A stretch of DNA of 63,590 nt from Acidobacteriota bacterium (GTDB lineage Bacteria; Acidobacteriota; Terriglobia; Terriglobales; Acidobacteriaceae). Position numbers and translations under genes: made by a program. Below, one piece after another: positions 35,673 through 44,175 of the stretch. The notes beneath the pieces were generated by a model, which did no database searches, was not told the DNA's origin, and saw only the letters and a program-made list of their open reading frames with translations. Each line of letters begins with the position of its first letter. Within the stretch, counting starts at the first letter, position 1. Where the stretch lies: NCBI GenBank assembly GCA_021803035.1, contig JAJZME010000009.1:1-63590 (forward strand), written 5' to 3'.

Positions 35673-35872
35673 TGGGGCCGGTCCTTGGGTGGATTTAGAG
35701 GTCGGACCAGTTTACCGCACCGGACGGATGGACGCGAACCGCACGCGGGCGGCAATTGCGCGGACAAGAATGGATGCGAGACGGGAAACCTGCCGCGGAT
35801 GCAGCAGGGATACGGGCCAGGAGCGGCGCAAGCGATCCGGCGGCGCAGGGTTGTGCCGCCGGATGGCGAGCG

Positions 35873-36211
35873 CTACAGAGCGGTTTCGCCGCGTTCGTCG
35901 TTGCGAATGCGGATGGCCTCGTCCATGCGGCTGATGAAGATCTTGCCGTCGCCGATGCGGCCGGTGCGGGCAGCGCCGATGATGGCCTGGATGGCCTTTT
36001 CTTTCATGTCGTCGTGGATCACCAATTCGAGCTTGATCTTGGGGAGCAGATCCACGGTGTATTCGCGGCCGCGATAGAACTCGGTGTGGCCCTTCTGGCG
36101 GCCATGGCCGCGCGCTTCCAAAATCGTCATGCCCTCGATGCCCACTTCCAGCAGAGCATCCTTGACGGCGTCGAGCTTCGAGGGTTGAAGAATGGCTTCA
36201 ATTTTGAGCAT
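35873..36211 (-). CDS. glnB: nitrogen regulatory protein P-II (copy 1)
   Basis: A 112-residue P-II trimer subunit. It starts MLKIEAILQPSKLDAVKDAL; the T-loop [15 protein letters not shown] contains Tyr51, the uridylylation site in many bacteria, and the C-terminal signature is [14 protein letters not shown]. It senses 2-oxoglutarate and ATP/ADP and typically plugs the Amt channel when nitrogen is plentiful. It lies 98 bp downstream of amt copy 1, the usual amt-glnK arrangement. ATG 36211 is used; an in-frame TTG two codons upstream is less likely. Confidence 0.95.
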   Translation of the reverse strand: MLKIEAILQPSKLDAVKDALLEVGIEGMTILEARGHGRQKGHTEFYRGREYTVDLLPKIKLELVIHDDMKEKAIQAIIGAARTGRIGDGKIFISRMDEAIRIRNDERGETAL

Positions 36212-36309
36212 AAGCAAAAAGCCTCGTCTGACAGCGTATCAGGCGCGGGCGGCCGTTGCGCCGCCGCGCGCGAAAAAGTTTTGATCAACCGCGACAGGTT
36301 GCGCCGCAG

Positions 36310-37737
36310 CTAGGAAACGAAGTCGTAGCCTTCCTCGCCGTGCTGGGACAGATCGAGACCAGCCGCTTCCTCTTCCGGAGAGACGCGCAGGCCGACGAGC
36401 TTGTCGACGACGAAGAGCAACACCAGTGTACCGACAATGGAGAGGCCCCAGGCAATGCCGGCGTCGGCGGCCTGGTTGAGGATCTGGCTCCAGTGGCCGT
36501 CCATCCAGCCGGTGGGCACGCCCTTGCCGAAGATGGGGTTGATGGCGCAGGTGGCGAAGACGCCGGTGAGCAGCGCGCCGAGGGTTCCGCCGGCGCCGTG
36601 CACGCCGAAGGCGTCGAGGGAGTCGTCGTAGCCGAATTTGGCCTTGACGATGAAGACCATGAACGGGCAGAAGAAGCCGGCGATGAGGCCGATGGCCAGG
36701 GCGGCAAAGGGCTGCACGAAGCCGGAGGCCGGGGTGATGGCCACCAGGCCGGCGACGGCGCCGGAGATGGCGCCCAGAGCGGTGGGCTTGCCTTCGCGAA
36801 TCCACTCGAAGATGGTCCAGCCCAGGGCGGCGGTGGCGGTGGCGAACTGGGTGTTGACGAAGGCGCTGGTGGCCAGCGGGCCGGCGTTCACGGCGCTACC
36901 GGCGTTGAAGCCGAACCAGCCCACCCACAGCAGGCAGGCGCCGATGAAGCTAAGCACCAGCGAGTGGGGCGGCATGGCGGTTTTGGGGTAGCCGATGCGT
37001 TTGCCCAGGTAGAGGCAGGCGACCAGCGCCGAAACGCCGCTGGTGATGTGCACGACCGTACCGCCGGCGAAGTCGAGGCTGGGAACCATGTGGCCGGTGG
37101 CGTTGAGCAGGCCGCCCACGCCCCAGACCATGTGCGCCATGGGGCAGTAGACGAGCAGCGACCAGAGGGAAAGGAAGATGGCCATGGCGCTGAACTTCAT
37201 GCGCTCGGCAAAGGCGCCGGTGATGAGCGCGGGCGTAATGATGGCGAACATGAGCTGGTAGACCATGTAGGTCTGCGCGGGGATGGTGGGGGCGTAGTTG
37301 GGATTGGGCTTTAGCCCCACGCCGCGCAGGAACAGATGCTGAAAGCCGCCGATGAAGAGGTTGCCGTGACCGAAGGCCAGCGAGTAGCCGACGACAGCCC
37401 AAATGATGGTGACCAAGCCCATCATGGCGAAGCTCTGCATCATGGTGCCGAGGATGTTCTTCTTGCGGACCAAGCCGCCGTAGAAGAGCGCCAGGCCGGG
37501 ACCGGTCATGAGCAGGACCAGAGCGGCGGAGGTAAGCATCCAGGCGTTGTCGCCGGACATTTGGGCAGCGGCGCTGGCGGCCTGGGCGTGCTGAACGGCC
37601 TGCTGCAGGGCGGCGATCTGGGCTTGCGTGACCGGAGCCTGCGCGGCGTGCGCCGCGGATGTGGTTTGAGCCAAAGCCATGGCCGGAAAGCCGAGGAGGG
37701 CGGAGATCACCGGCAGTTTGAGTGCGCGACTAAGCAT
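36310..37737 (-). CDS. amt: ammonium transporter Amt (copy 1)
   Basis: A 475-residue protein with an N-terminal signal-like segment (MLSRALKLPVISALLGFPAMALA) and a Gln/Ala-rich helical stretch before eleven membrane helices. Amt landmarks include NAWMLTSAALVLLMTGPGLALFYGGLVRKKN, GYSLAFG, and FGVHGAGG with one of the twin pore His. It imports ammonium and is gated by P-II. The mature protein carries the extra N-terminal segment also found in copy 2. GGAG is 10 nt before ATG 37737. It forms an operon with glnB copy 1. Confidence 0.95.
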   Translation of the reverse strand: MLSRALKLPVISALLGFPAMALAQTTSAAHAAQAPVTQAQIAALQQAVQHAQAASAAAQMSGDNAWMLTSAALVLLMTGPGLALFYGGLVRKKNILGTMMQSFAMMGLVTIIWAVVGYSLAFGHGNLFIGGFQHLFLRGVGLKPNPNYAPTIPAQTYMVYQLMFAIITPALITGAFAERMKFSAMAIFLSLWSLLVYCPMAHMVWGVGGLLNATGHMVPSLDFAGGTVVHITSGVSALVACLYLGKRIGYPKTAMPPHSLVLSFIGACLLWVGWFGFNAGSAVNAGPLATSAFVNTQFATATAALGWTIFEWIREGKPTALGAISGAVAGLVAITPASGFVQPFAALAIGLIAGFFCPFMVFIVKAKFGYDDSLDAFGVHGAGGTLGALLTGVFATCAINPIFGKGVPTGWMDGHWSQILNQAADAGIAWGLSIVGTLVLLFVVDKLVGLRVSPEEEAAGLDLSQHGEEGYDFVS

Positions 37738-38157
37738 GAATTTCCACTCCAGAGAGTCATGTGCAGGCAAGACCGGCCTGCGCTTGGCGGGAAAGCGGCC
37801 GCCGTTCCGGTTGAAGAGCGCGAAAAGATCCCAGGCGCGGGGTGTGATGCGATCAGGCCGCTGCCCGAAGAGAGCTGGCGACGAAATAACCTTGCGCGGC
37901 AGCGGCCTGCCCGCTGAGGGATGTCGTTGGGTGGATTTTTTCACTCGCCGTATAAGGAACTCATGAGGAAATGGAAAATCGCTCTGGCATTTTTACGGGC
38001 TTTGTGGACCAAAGAAGCACGGGATTTGGCCGGGTGGGGCTTGATAAGGCAGGGCTGCCAGGCCAGCGCGGCCTGGTTGGACAGATCCAAATGTAATGGG
38101 ATGAATAAGATACGCATATTCCGGCCGGGATGTGGCTATCCGGGCCGGAACTGTGCT
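37738..38157. other. 420-bp spacer between the two amt-glnB pairs
   Basis: No gene seen. It presumably holds the promoter of the downstream amt copy 1, but I find no sigma-54 (TGGC-N8-TGC) or clear sigma-70 element. Confidence 0.4.
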
Positions 38158-38568
<411 letters not shown>

Positions 38569-38659
38569 CTATGCGGCCAGCCATCGCTTTTGCCCTGCGG
38601 CAGCGGAGGCGATGACCGGCCAGGCGCCTGGATTGGGCCCGATCCGCAAACGGCGCGGA

Positions 38660-40060
38660 TCAGGGAACGAATTCGTAGCCTTCCTCGCCATGCTGCGTGA
38701 GGTCAAGGCCGGCGGCTTCATCGGCAGGCGAGAGGCGGAGGCCTATCGTCTTGTCGACCGCGAAGAGTAACACCAAAGTGCCCACGATGGCCAGTGCCCA
38801 GCCGATGCCCATGGCGATGGCCTGGTTGAGGACCTGGTGCCAGTTGCCGCCGATGGCACCGGTGGGGCGCGGCAGGCCGGCGGCGTTTTTGCCGAAGACG
38901 GCGTTGATGGCGCCGGAGGCGAACAGGCCGGTGAGCAGGGCACCGATGGTTCCACCGACTCCGTGGACGCCGAAGGCATCGAGCGAGTCGTCGTAGCCGA
39001 AGAACTTCTTGACCTTGAAGACCATGAAGGGGCAGACGAGGCCGGCGATAGCGCCGATGAGCAGCGCGGACATGGGCTGTACAAAGCCGGCGGCCTGGGT
39101 AATGGTGGCCAGGCCAGCGACCGCGCCGGAGATGGCGCCCAAGGCTGTGGGCTTGCCGTTGATCAGCCATTCGGCCATGGTCCAGGTGAAGGCTGCCGCG
39201 GCGGCGGCGAACTGGGTGTTGATGAAGGCGCTGGTGGCCAGCGGGCCGGCGCTCAGGGCGCTGCCGGCGTTAAAGCCGAACCAGCCGACCCAGAGCAGGC
39301 AGGCGCCGATAAAACTCAACACCATGGAGTGGGGCATCATTTCGTCGTGGGGATAGCCGATGCGCTTGCCGAGATAGAGAGCGCAAACCAGGGCGGAGAC
39401 GCCGCTGGTGACGTGGACGACGGTGCCGCCGGCGAAGTCGAGGCAGGGCCAGCGCCCGCCGGCGACGTTGAGGATGCCGCCGGCGCCCCAGATCATGTGG
39501 GCCATGGGGCAGTAAACCACGAGCGACCACAGGCAGAGAAAGACCGCCATGGCGCTGAACTTGACGCGTTCGGCAAAGGCGCCGGTGATGAGCGCGGGCG
39601 TGATGATGGCGAACATGAGCTGGTAAACCATGAAGGTCTGCGCGGGGATGGTGGGTGCGTAGTGGGGGTTGGGCTTTAGCCCCACGCCGCGCAGAAACAG
39701 ATGCTGAAAGCCGCCGATGAAGCTGTTGCCGTGGCCAAAGGCGAGCGAGTAGCCGACCACGGCCCAGAGGATGGTGATCAGGCCCATCATGGCGAAGCTT
39801 TGCATCATGGTGCCGAGGATGTTCTTACGGCGGACCAGTCCGCCGTAGAAGAGAGTCAGTCCGGGGCCGGTCATGAGCAGAACCAGGGCGGCGGAAATCA
39901 ATACCCAGGCGTTGTCGCCGGCAAGCTGGGCGTGACGGACGGCCTGCTGCAGAGCGGCGATCTGGGCCTGCGTGGCGGGCGCCGATGCGGGGGATTGGGC
40001 CAGGGCGGGCAGTGCGGCAATGGCAGGCAAAAACAACAGAAGAATGGTGCGTCTACGCAT
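38660..40060 (-). CDS. amt: ammonium transporter Amt (copy 2)
   Basis: A 466-residue ammonium channel with a signal-like N terminus (MRRRTILLLFLPAIAALPALA), the same Gln/Ala-rich segment (TQAQIAALQQAVRHAQ) as copy 1, and eleven membrane helices. Long blocks are identical to copy 1 (KNILGTMMQSFAMMGL, GFQHLFLRGVGLKPNP, AIITPALITGAFAER), showing a fairly recent tandem duplication of the whole amt-glnB pair. It differs around GKNAAGLPRPTGAIGG, where copy 1 has a shorter loop. GGAG precedes ATG 40060. Confidence 0.95.
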   Translation of the reverse strand: MRRRTILLLFLPAIAALPALAQSPASAPATQAQIAALQQAVRHAQLAGDNAWVLISAALVLLMTGPGLTLFYGGLVRRKNILGTMMQSFAMMGLITILWAVVGYSLAFGHGNSFIGGFQHLFLRGVGLKPNPHYAPTIPAQTFMVYQLMFAIITPALITGAFAERVKFSAMAVFLCLWSLVVYCPMAHMIWGAGGILNVAGGRWPCLDFAGGTVVHVTSGVSALVCALYLGKRIGYPHDEMMPHSMVLSFIGACLLWVGWFGFNAGSALSAGPLATSAFINTQFAAAAAAFTWTMAEWLINGKPTALGAISGAVAGLATITQAAGFVQPMSALLIGAIAGLVCPFMVFKVKKFFGYDDSLDAFGVHGVGGTIGALLTGLFASGAINAVFGKNAAGLPRPTGAIGGNWHQVLNQAIAMGIGWALAIVGTLVLLFAVDKTIGLRLSPADEAAGLDLTQHGEEGYEFVP

Positions 40061-40334
40061 TCTATTGGACTCCAGTCTGTAGCATTTACGAGAGGTGGTG
40101 CGGGAACGTGGCTGTTGTTTGTTGCGGCAGGCGGTGCGGGAACTGACGCCAGTCCGGCGGCTGCGTGCCAACAGATGCGGATCCAACGTGCCGGTCCGGT
40201 GCAATGGGAATTATGATCCCAAGCCTTGCAGTTTTTTCTGTACTTTGAAGAATATCGTATAGACCCCACCCGCACGGCTCCAATTTCATAATTGGAATCG
40301 GACAATGCGAGGCGGCGCGCGCGTTGAGGGGTAG

Positions 40335-40888
40335 ATGAAGAGAGCACGGAGTGGAAGGCCAAGGGGAATCTGGCCCGCGCTTGCGGCACTGGCATTCGTA
40401 GCGGCGGTCAGCGCGCCGGAAGCGAAGGCGGCGCAAGCGCCCGGGACGAACACCTGCGAAAAGATCGTGCTCACCGGCGAAGTGAGCGCAGGGAAAGAGT
40501 GGAAGGCCTCGATCGGCGTGGGATGGGTCATCCGCGTGCTGCCTATCCAAACAAGCAACTCGTCCGGCGTGAGCGGATGGGGCCTAGCGGTGGATCGCAT
40601 GAGGCCAGCCGGCTATCCGGATGCGCTGCTGCTGGCCACGCCACCTTAGGCGAGTTTCGCATTGTGGATGCGCGCATTGCTCCGGGGATCGGCAAAGTGA
40701 AGCTCTACGCGCAGAACTGGGCAAAGCAGTCGGCGACGACGACGCACACCGACGCGCCCGCGTCGGCAACCGGAGTGACGAAGCTGGGAAAGCTCGATTG
40801 GATGCAGTCTTCCATCACCCTGCGGCTTCCACAGGGATGGCGGGCGCCCCGTAATCTTCATGCGGTGGCGGCGGCCTGTTCCGAGTAG
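40335..40888 (+). pseudogene. broken secreted-protein gene (frameshift, probable internal deletion)
   Basis: The first part (40335-40649, frame 3) has a signal peptide (IWPALAALAFVAAVSA), then GEVSAGKEWKASIGVGWVIRVLPIQ and DRMRPAGYPDALLLATPP before a stop. The next frame continues with LGEFRIVDARIAPGIGK, LYAQNW and LDWMQSSITLRLPQGWRAP through TAG 40888. Related acidobacterial proteins, as I recall them, join these two halves with about 60-80 residues between, so an internal deletion plus frame change is likely. The intact family is a secreted protein of unknown function. A sequencing error at one base would not restore the missing middle. Confidence 0.65.
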
Positions 40889-40993
40889 CCGCAACGATCC
40901 TCCTTGCTTTTGCGCGGTTGCAAAGGACCGGCGGAATTCGCGCCGGAGGGGGCCGGCATGACCGGATCGAGGCGCATGACGATCCCAAGTCGA

Positions 40994-41007
40994 GTGATTT
41001 AAATCAC
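40994..41007. promoter_or_regulatory. CRP/FNR-type operator palindrome
   Basis: A perfect 14-bp palindrome GTGATTTAAATCAC matches the CRP-family core GTGA-N6-TCAC and also resembles FNR-type TTGAT-N4-ATCAA. It lies about 150 bp upstream of the ATG at 41160 in an otherwise empty stretch. Which regulator binds cannot be told from the sequence. Confidence 0.55.
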
Positions 41008-41159
41008 CGCACGTCAGGAAAAGGAATCGCAGACTAGGAAAAACAATCGAGCTGGGGAATGTAGTTAGTCCGGCCACATGCCGGTACTTTCGGCGCAAGC
41101 TTTCCCGCCCGATCTGTTGACGGACGGCTCCGAAAGGAGACTCTGGAAGGAGAACCTCC

Positions 41160-41516
41160 ATGTCCACGGCTATGGTTGAAAGAACTGCATCCTGCTCTGT
41201 TAACTCCTATACCCCAAGTGGGAAAGATACAACTGTCGATTTTGCCATCGAGGAGCTGGCCCGCCTGCGCTTCTCCATTGTTCTGATCGCGCGATGGGAA
41301 GAGGCGGAACGGGGCGACGCGGAACGGCGCATGGAGCTCCACACCGAACTCGCGCGCCTGCGCACGCATTATTTTGAAAAGATTGACGAAATGGCCATGA
41401 CATTTGGCGTGCAACAGGCGATGGACGCCAAGGAAATGGTGGAACACCAGGTATTCGTGCCGCGGGGCGCGGCGCTGCCGGGATCGCCGGACGACGAAGG
41501 AACACCCATTTTCTGA
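41160..41516 (+). CDS. small hypothetical protein, helical
   Basis: A 118-residue product without a signal peptide or membrane segment. The middle (about 28-90) is one or two long amphipathic helices rich in Glu/Arg (FAIEELARLRFSIVLIARWEEAERG, RMELHTELARLRTHYFEKIDEMA), suggesting a coiled coil or a helical hairpin that might bind a partner. AAGGAGA lies 8 nt before the ATG. A CRP/FNR-like palindrome lies upstream and a 14-bp hairpin follows, so it is a self-contained unit with a regulated look. I do not recognise the family. Confidence 0.7.
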   Translation: MSTAMVERTASCSVNSYTPSGKDTTVDFAIEELARLRFSIVLIARWEEAERGDAERRMELHTELARLRTHYFEKIDEMAMTFGVQQAMDAKEMVEHQVFVPRGAALPGSPDDEGTPIF

Positions 41517-41572
41517 GGAGACTCCGGACCCGCAGATCACGATTCCTTCACAAGCTGAAATCCGTTCCTGCC

Positions 41573-41604
41573 TGGAGGATAGGTACTGAAGTACCTATCC
41601 TCCA
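41573..41604. terminator. perfect 14-bp inverted repeat, likely terminator
   Basis: TGGAGGATAGGTAC, a TGAA loop, then GTACCTATCCTCCA: a fully paired 14-bp stem 56 bp after the stop codon of the 41160 gene. A T run is not immediate, so it could instead be an operator or a processing structure for the downstream fabG transcript. Confidence 0.6.
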
Positions 41605-41698
41605 AAGCTGTCATTCCTTTTGAAGTCGTTGCGGCAGTGGCTGCCTTGTGATCGAGAGCGCCGCCACTATAATGACTCGGGGAAGGGCGCACAAAAAT

Positions 41699-42448
41699 AT
41701 GACCAATTTACAGGGAAGAATTGCCCTGGTGACGGGAGCGTCGCAGGGCATTGGGCGAGCCGTGGCGCTGGAGCTGGCGCGGGCCGGCGCCGTGGTGGGG
41801 CTGGCGGCGCGCAACCAGGCCAGGCTGGCGGAGACGGCGGCCGAGATTGAAGCGGCCGGCGGACAGGCGGCGGTCTTCGCCATCGATGTGGCCAGCGAAG
41901 AGTCGATCAAGGCCGGCGCCAAGGCCGTGCTGGAGCGCTTCGGCAAGGTGGAGATCCTGGTGAACAACGCGGGCATCACGCGCGACGGGCTGATGTTGCG
42001 GATGAAGCGGACTGACTGGGATGAGGTGCTCAACTCCAATCTGACCGGCGCGTTTCTGCTGACACAGGCTCTGCTGGGTCCCATGCTCAAGAACCGCTGG
42101 GGACGGATCGTGAATCTGTCGAGCGTGGTGGGACGCACGGGGCAGGCCGGCCAGGTGAACTACGCGGCGTCGAAGGCCGGGCTGATCGGGCTTACGCGGT
42201 CGATGGCGCGCGAGGTTGCTTCACGTGGCATCACGGTGAACGCCGTGGCGCCGGGATACATTGAGACGCCGATGACGGAGGTGCTGGACGAGAAGCAGCG
42301 CGCGGCCATGCTGGCGCAGATTCCGCTGGGGCGCGCCGGAACGGCCACGGAAATTGCGCAGGCGGTGGCGTTTCTGGTCTCCGACGCGGCTGCCTACATC
42401 ACCGGGCACGTGCTCGACGTGAACGGCGGCATGTACATGGGCGGCTGA
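41699..42448 (+). CDS. fabG: 3-oxoacyl-[acyl-carrier-protein] reductase FabG
   Basis: A 249-residue short-chain dehydrogenase. TGASQGIGRAVAL (about 13-25) binds NADP, NNAGIT follows strand 4, and the catalytic set is Ser in NLSSVVG, Tyr and Lys in NYAASK. The C-terminal VAPGYIETPM and DVNGGMYM are typical of FabG. It reduces beta-ketoacyl-ACP in fatty acid synthesis. The open frame starts earlier, but ATG 41699 gives the family N terminus MTNLQGRIALVTG. No other fab gene is adjacent. Confidence 0.9.
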   Translation: MTNLQGRIALVTGASQGIGRAVALELARAGAVVGLAARNQARLAETAAEIEAAGGQAAVFAIDVASEESIKAGAKAVLERFGKVEILVNNAGITRDGLMLRMKRTDWDEVLNSNLTGAFLLTQALLGPMLKNRWGRIVNLSSVVGRTGQAGQVNYAASKAGLIGLTRSMAREVASRGITVNAVAPGYIETPMTEVLDEKQRAAMLAQIPLGRAGTATEIAQAVAFLVSDAAAYITGHVLDVNGGMYMGG

Positions 42449-42560
42449 CGGTCAGCCTGCGAGGGCCGGCGCGGACTGCCCGGGCCTTGCGCATTTGATT
42501 CTGCACAGGTTTTCTCATGCGGCAGGAATCCCAGCGGCGTTTGGCTCATCTGAGAGAATA

Positions 42561-44027
42561 ATGGCAGTGAATCAAGCGCACCAAGTGATCTGGCGGAGGG
42601 TGATCCCGGTTTTTTTTGCCGTGATTGGCGTGGCGGGCGCGGCCATCGGGGCCAGCGCGCAGATGGCGAATCCATCATCGGCCACTAATCCCTTTTATGG
42701 CAGCGTTACCCTGCAGCCGGCAAGCAGCAAGCTGCTGAAGCTTTCGCTCGCCGCGGCCATCCGCCGCGGCCTTGAGAACAACCTTGGCCTGCGGGAGGCC
42801 GAATACAATCAGAAGGCTCTGCAGGGTGAAAAGAACATCGCTCTACAGCAGTTTCTGCCTACGATTACGTTTACCGCGAGCACGGGCTTCTTCCAGCACG
42901 ATCTGGCCGCCGAGGGGTTCAGCTCCGATCTGGCGTCCAAGTTCGGTGCGCTGTTTCACAGCAAAGGGCCGGTGAATTTTCCCCTGATCACGCGCGACGA
43001 CCTGACGCAGGAGCAGATTCATTACACGCAAACGCTGTTTTCCGGCCCGGTAATCGCCGGCTGGAAGGCGGCCGGCGCGGCGGAGCGGGTGGCTTACTAT
43101 GCGCGCATGTCGGCCGAGGGCGACGTGGTGCAGGAGGTCGCCATCGCCTATCTGCGCTCGATTGCCGCGGCCAGCAATGTGAAGGACGCCAGGGCGCTGG
43201 TGGGGGAAGACCAAGTGGCGCTGGATCATGCGGTGGCTGCGCACGCGGCGGGCACGGTGCCGAAGCTGGATGTGCTGCGCGCGCGCGTCGAGTTGCAGGC
43301 GCGCCAGCAGGTGCTGATCGCCGCCGAGAGCGATCTGGAAAAGGACCGCATCCTGCTCAAGCGCGAGATCGGCATCGCCCCCGGCCAGCAGATCGAGCTA
43401 ACTGACCGCACGCCCTATAGCAAGTTGGCCATGGACACGCCGGCCCAGGTGCTGACGGTTGCCTACGCGAACCGGCAGGACTACCAGAATCTGAAGAACC
43501 AGGTGGCTGAAGACAAGGCAGTACACGCGGCCTACCGCAGCGAGCGGCTGCCCAGCCTGAGCGTCAACAGCTACTACGCCGTGAGCACCGTCAACGGCGC
43601 GGGCACGCACGGCAACTTCGCGGTCTTCGGCACGCTGCATCTGCCGATCTTCCGCGAGGCGCGTCTGCGCGGGGACATCGACGCGGCCCAGGCGCAGTTG
43701 AACGCCACCTACGCGCAGCTTGCCAACCTGCGCACCGAGATCGACCAGCAGGTGCGCGATGCGCTGCTGGACGTGCGGGCGACCTCCAAGCTGGTGGATG
43801 TGGCGCGCTCCAACGTGAAGCTGGCCCAGCTCACCCTCCAGGACGAGACCGAGCGCGTGAATGCCGGCGTAGACGACAATCTGCCGCTGGTGGTGGCGCA
43901 GGCGGCGCTGGCCTCGGCGCAGAGCAACCTGGTCGAGAGCCTTTACCAGTACAACGTGGCCAAGCTGGAGCTGGCGCGGGCCGCGGGCGTGATTGAAAGC
44001 CAATACCGGGCCTATCTGGGCCGGTAA
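42561..44027 (+). CDS. TolC-family outer-membrane efflux protein
   Basis: A 488-residue protein with a signal peptide (VIPVFFAVIGVAGAAIGASA). It has the two-fold helical-barrel repeat of OEP proteins: LSLAAAIRRGLENNLGLREAEYNQ opens the first long helix, and the periplasmic helices are Ala/Gln/Glu-rich with LAEAIRLALENN-like spacing. It should form a trimeric exit duct working with an RND or ABC pump, but no pump or membrane-fusion gene is adjacent. The first ATG at 42495 lacks a ribosome site, so 42561 (MAVNQAHQ) is chosen. Confidence 0.87.
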   Translation: MAVNQAHQVIWRRVIPVFFAVIGVAGAAIGASAQMANPSSATNPFYGSVTLQPASSKLLKLSLAAAIRRGLENNLGLREAEYNQKALQGEKNIALQQFLPTITFTASTGFFQHDLAAEGFSSDLASKFGALFHSKGPVNFPLITRDDLTQEQIHYTQTLFSGPVIAGWKAAGAAERVAYYARMSAEGDVVQEVAIAYLRSIAAASNVKDARALVGEDQVALDHAVAAHAAGTVPKLDVLRARVELQARQQVLIAAESDLEKDRILLKREIGIAPGQQIELTDRTPYSKLAMDTPAQVLTVAYANRQDYQNLKNQVAEDKAVHAAYRSERLPSLSVNSYYAVSTVNGAGTHGNFAVFGTLHLPIFREARLRGDIDAAQAQLNATYAQLANLRTEIDQQVRDALLDVRATSKLVDVARSNVKLAQLTLQDETERVNAGVDDNLPLVVAQAALASAQSNLVESLYQYNVAKLELARAAGVIESQYRAYLGR

Positions 44028-44175
44028 GGACGGCTGCGCTGCATAGCGCGGCAAACTCCGCGCCGGTCCCTCAGTGCGAGAGTCAGGTTGGTTGGCTGAG
44101 AACGTATGAGCCGTTGATTTCAAACGGACGGAAAATTATCGGCGAAGCCCATTTTTACGCGCGCAGAGAGATCTC

